This document shows, one piece after another, positions 63,415-64,000 of a stretch of 64,000 nucleotides of DNA; position 1 is the first letter of the stretch, and every line of letters starts with the position of its first letter. The stretch comes from Ectobius pallidus. Its lineage: Eukaryota > Arthropoda > Insecta > Blattodea > Ectobiidae. A program made the position numbers and the translations under genes. The stretch is taken from NCBI GenBank assembly GCA_964059195.1, contig CAXKWD010000007.1:156101269-156165268 (forward strand), given 5' to 3'. A model generated the notes under the pieces. It worked only from the letters and a program-made list of their open reading frames with translations, was not told the origin of the DNA and made no database searches.

Positions 63415-63495
63415 TCACTTACTTACTTACTTACTTACTTACTTAACTTACTTACTTAACTTACTTACTTACTTACTTACTTACTTGCTTACTTA
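63415..63495 (+). repeat. (ACTT)n microsatellite, LINE 3' tail
   Basis: Tandem 'acttacttact' units border the LINE fragment on its right and are the reverse-strand 3' tail of that element. Confidence 0.9.
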
Positions 63496-63950
63496 TTTAC
63501 TCAGTGGCAATAGACAATTTCTCAGCAAGCTAAAGGAATATTATATATTTGACGGAACCCGAAGGTTCATTGCCGCGCTTGCGTGAGCTCGCCATTCAAC
63601 CCTATTCTGTGCTACCTCCATGCAACCATCCCTCGCAATTCCTACTTCCTTTAAATCTATTCTAACATCCTCCCACCTACGTCTAGGTCTTCCAGGTGGT
63701 CTTTTCCCTACGGGTCTCCCAGTCATTACTTTTGAGATGTCTTTCCTTCCCATGCGCGCATCATGTCCAGCCCATTTCATCCGTGATTTAATTACTCTTA
63801 CTATATCCGGCGAAGAGTACAGGTCATGAAGCTCGTCGTTGTGCAGTTTTCTCCAGTTCCCATTTTCATTTCTGTTAGCCCCAAATATTTTCCTAACCCC
63901 CTGTTTTCGAACACACTCAGATTATGTTCTTCCCGACCATTTGTCACATC
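63495..63950 (-). pseudogene. LINE 3'-end fragment
   Basis: The - strand frame reads MKWAGHDARMGRKDISKVMT then PVGKRPPGRPRRRWEDVRID and LKEVGIARDGCMEVAQNRVE. It is the C-terminal end of the LINE family also found at 12966-13750 and 52868-53198, with 'RKIFGANRNENGNWRKLH' further 5' near 63890-63840. Confidence 0.75.
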
Positions 63951-64000
63951 AGATTTTTTCCAATCAGCTATGTTTTAATCTAAGCTAGGCCTATAAGAAC

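Noticed and set aside
63415..63495. Telomere-like repeat
   Set aside because: ACTT units are the 3' tail of a LINE family seen twice more here; the insect telomere unit is different (TTAGG).

Overview
The window looks like insect nuclear DNA. It is AT-rich, its two host genes have short exons and large introns, and it is full of transposable-element remnants. The protein features and the element mix (CR1/Jockey-like and RTE-like LINEs, several tRNA-derived SINE families, hAT, pogo/Tigger, mariner and Helitron-like elements) would suit a cockroach or termite. That placement is an inference from general family knowledge, not a search result.

Two conserved genes lie tail to tail. On the + strand, twelve exons between 8700 and 36062 encode all but the N-terminus of HMG-CoA reductase, the rate-setting enzyme of the mevalonate pathway, which in insects supplies juvenile hormone and other isoprenoids. 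The exons join in frame over 2,228 nt. They carry the end of the sterol-sensing membrane domain, the last transmembrane segment, and a catalytic domain with every catalytic residue present. Two of its introns have GC instead of GT donors. On the - strand, six exons between 42013 and 36123 encode a complete 286-residue XPA, the damage-verification scaffold of nucleotide excision repair. The HMG-CoA reductase poly(A) signal lies only about 13 bases from the XPA stop codon. XPA has no poly(A) signal of its own until it has run back across the last HMG-CoA reductase exon, so the two mRNAs should overlap antisense.

Region by region: 1-8.7 kb is upstream or intronic DNA made of hAT, Tigger and Tc1/mariner remnants and SINEs; no N-terminal HMG-CoA reductase exon was recognised there. 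8.7-36.1 kb is the reductase gene, whose introns hold LINE fragments, a LINE carrying an intact reverse-transcriptase ORF with a Tigger element in its 3' part, a fold-back mariner, a Helitron-like element and SINEs. 36.1-42.0 kb is XPA, with a partial segmental duplication and SINEs in its last intron. 42-64 kb has no host gene that I can recognise; it is a graveyard of nested elements plus a 25-bp minisatellite.

I see no bacterial-type system, CRISPR array, or convincing viral gene. The strongest observations are the paired GC-AG introns, the HMGCR/XPA antisense overlap, a coherent hAT family with recognisable 8-bp target duplications, a MITE whose empty site is present elsewhere in the window, the fold-back mariner, and strong over-representation of the palindrome TAGGCCTA.
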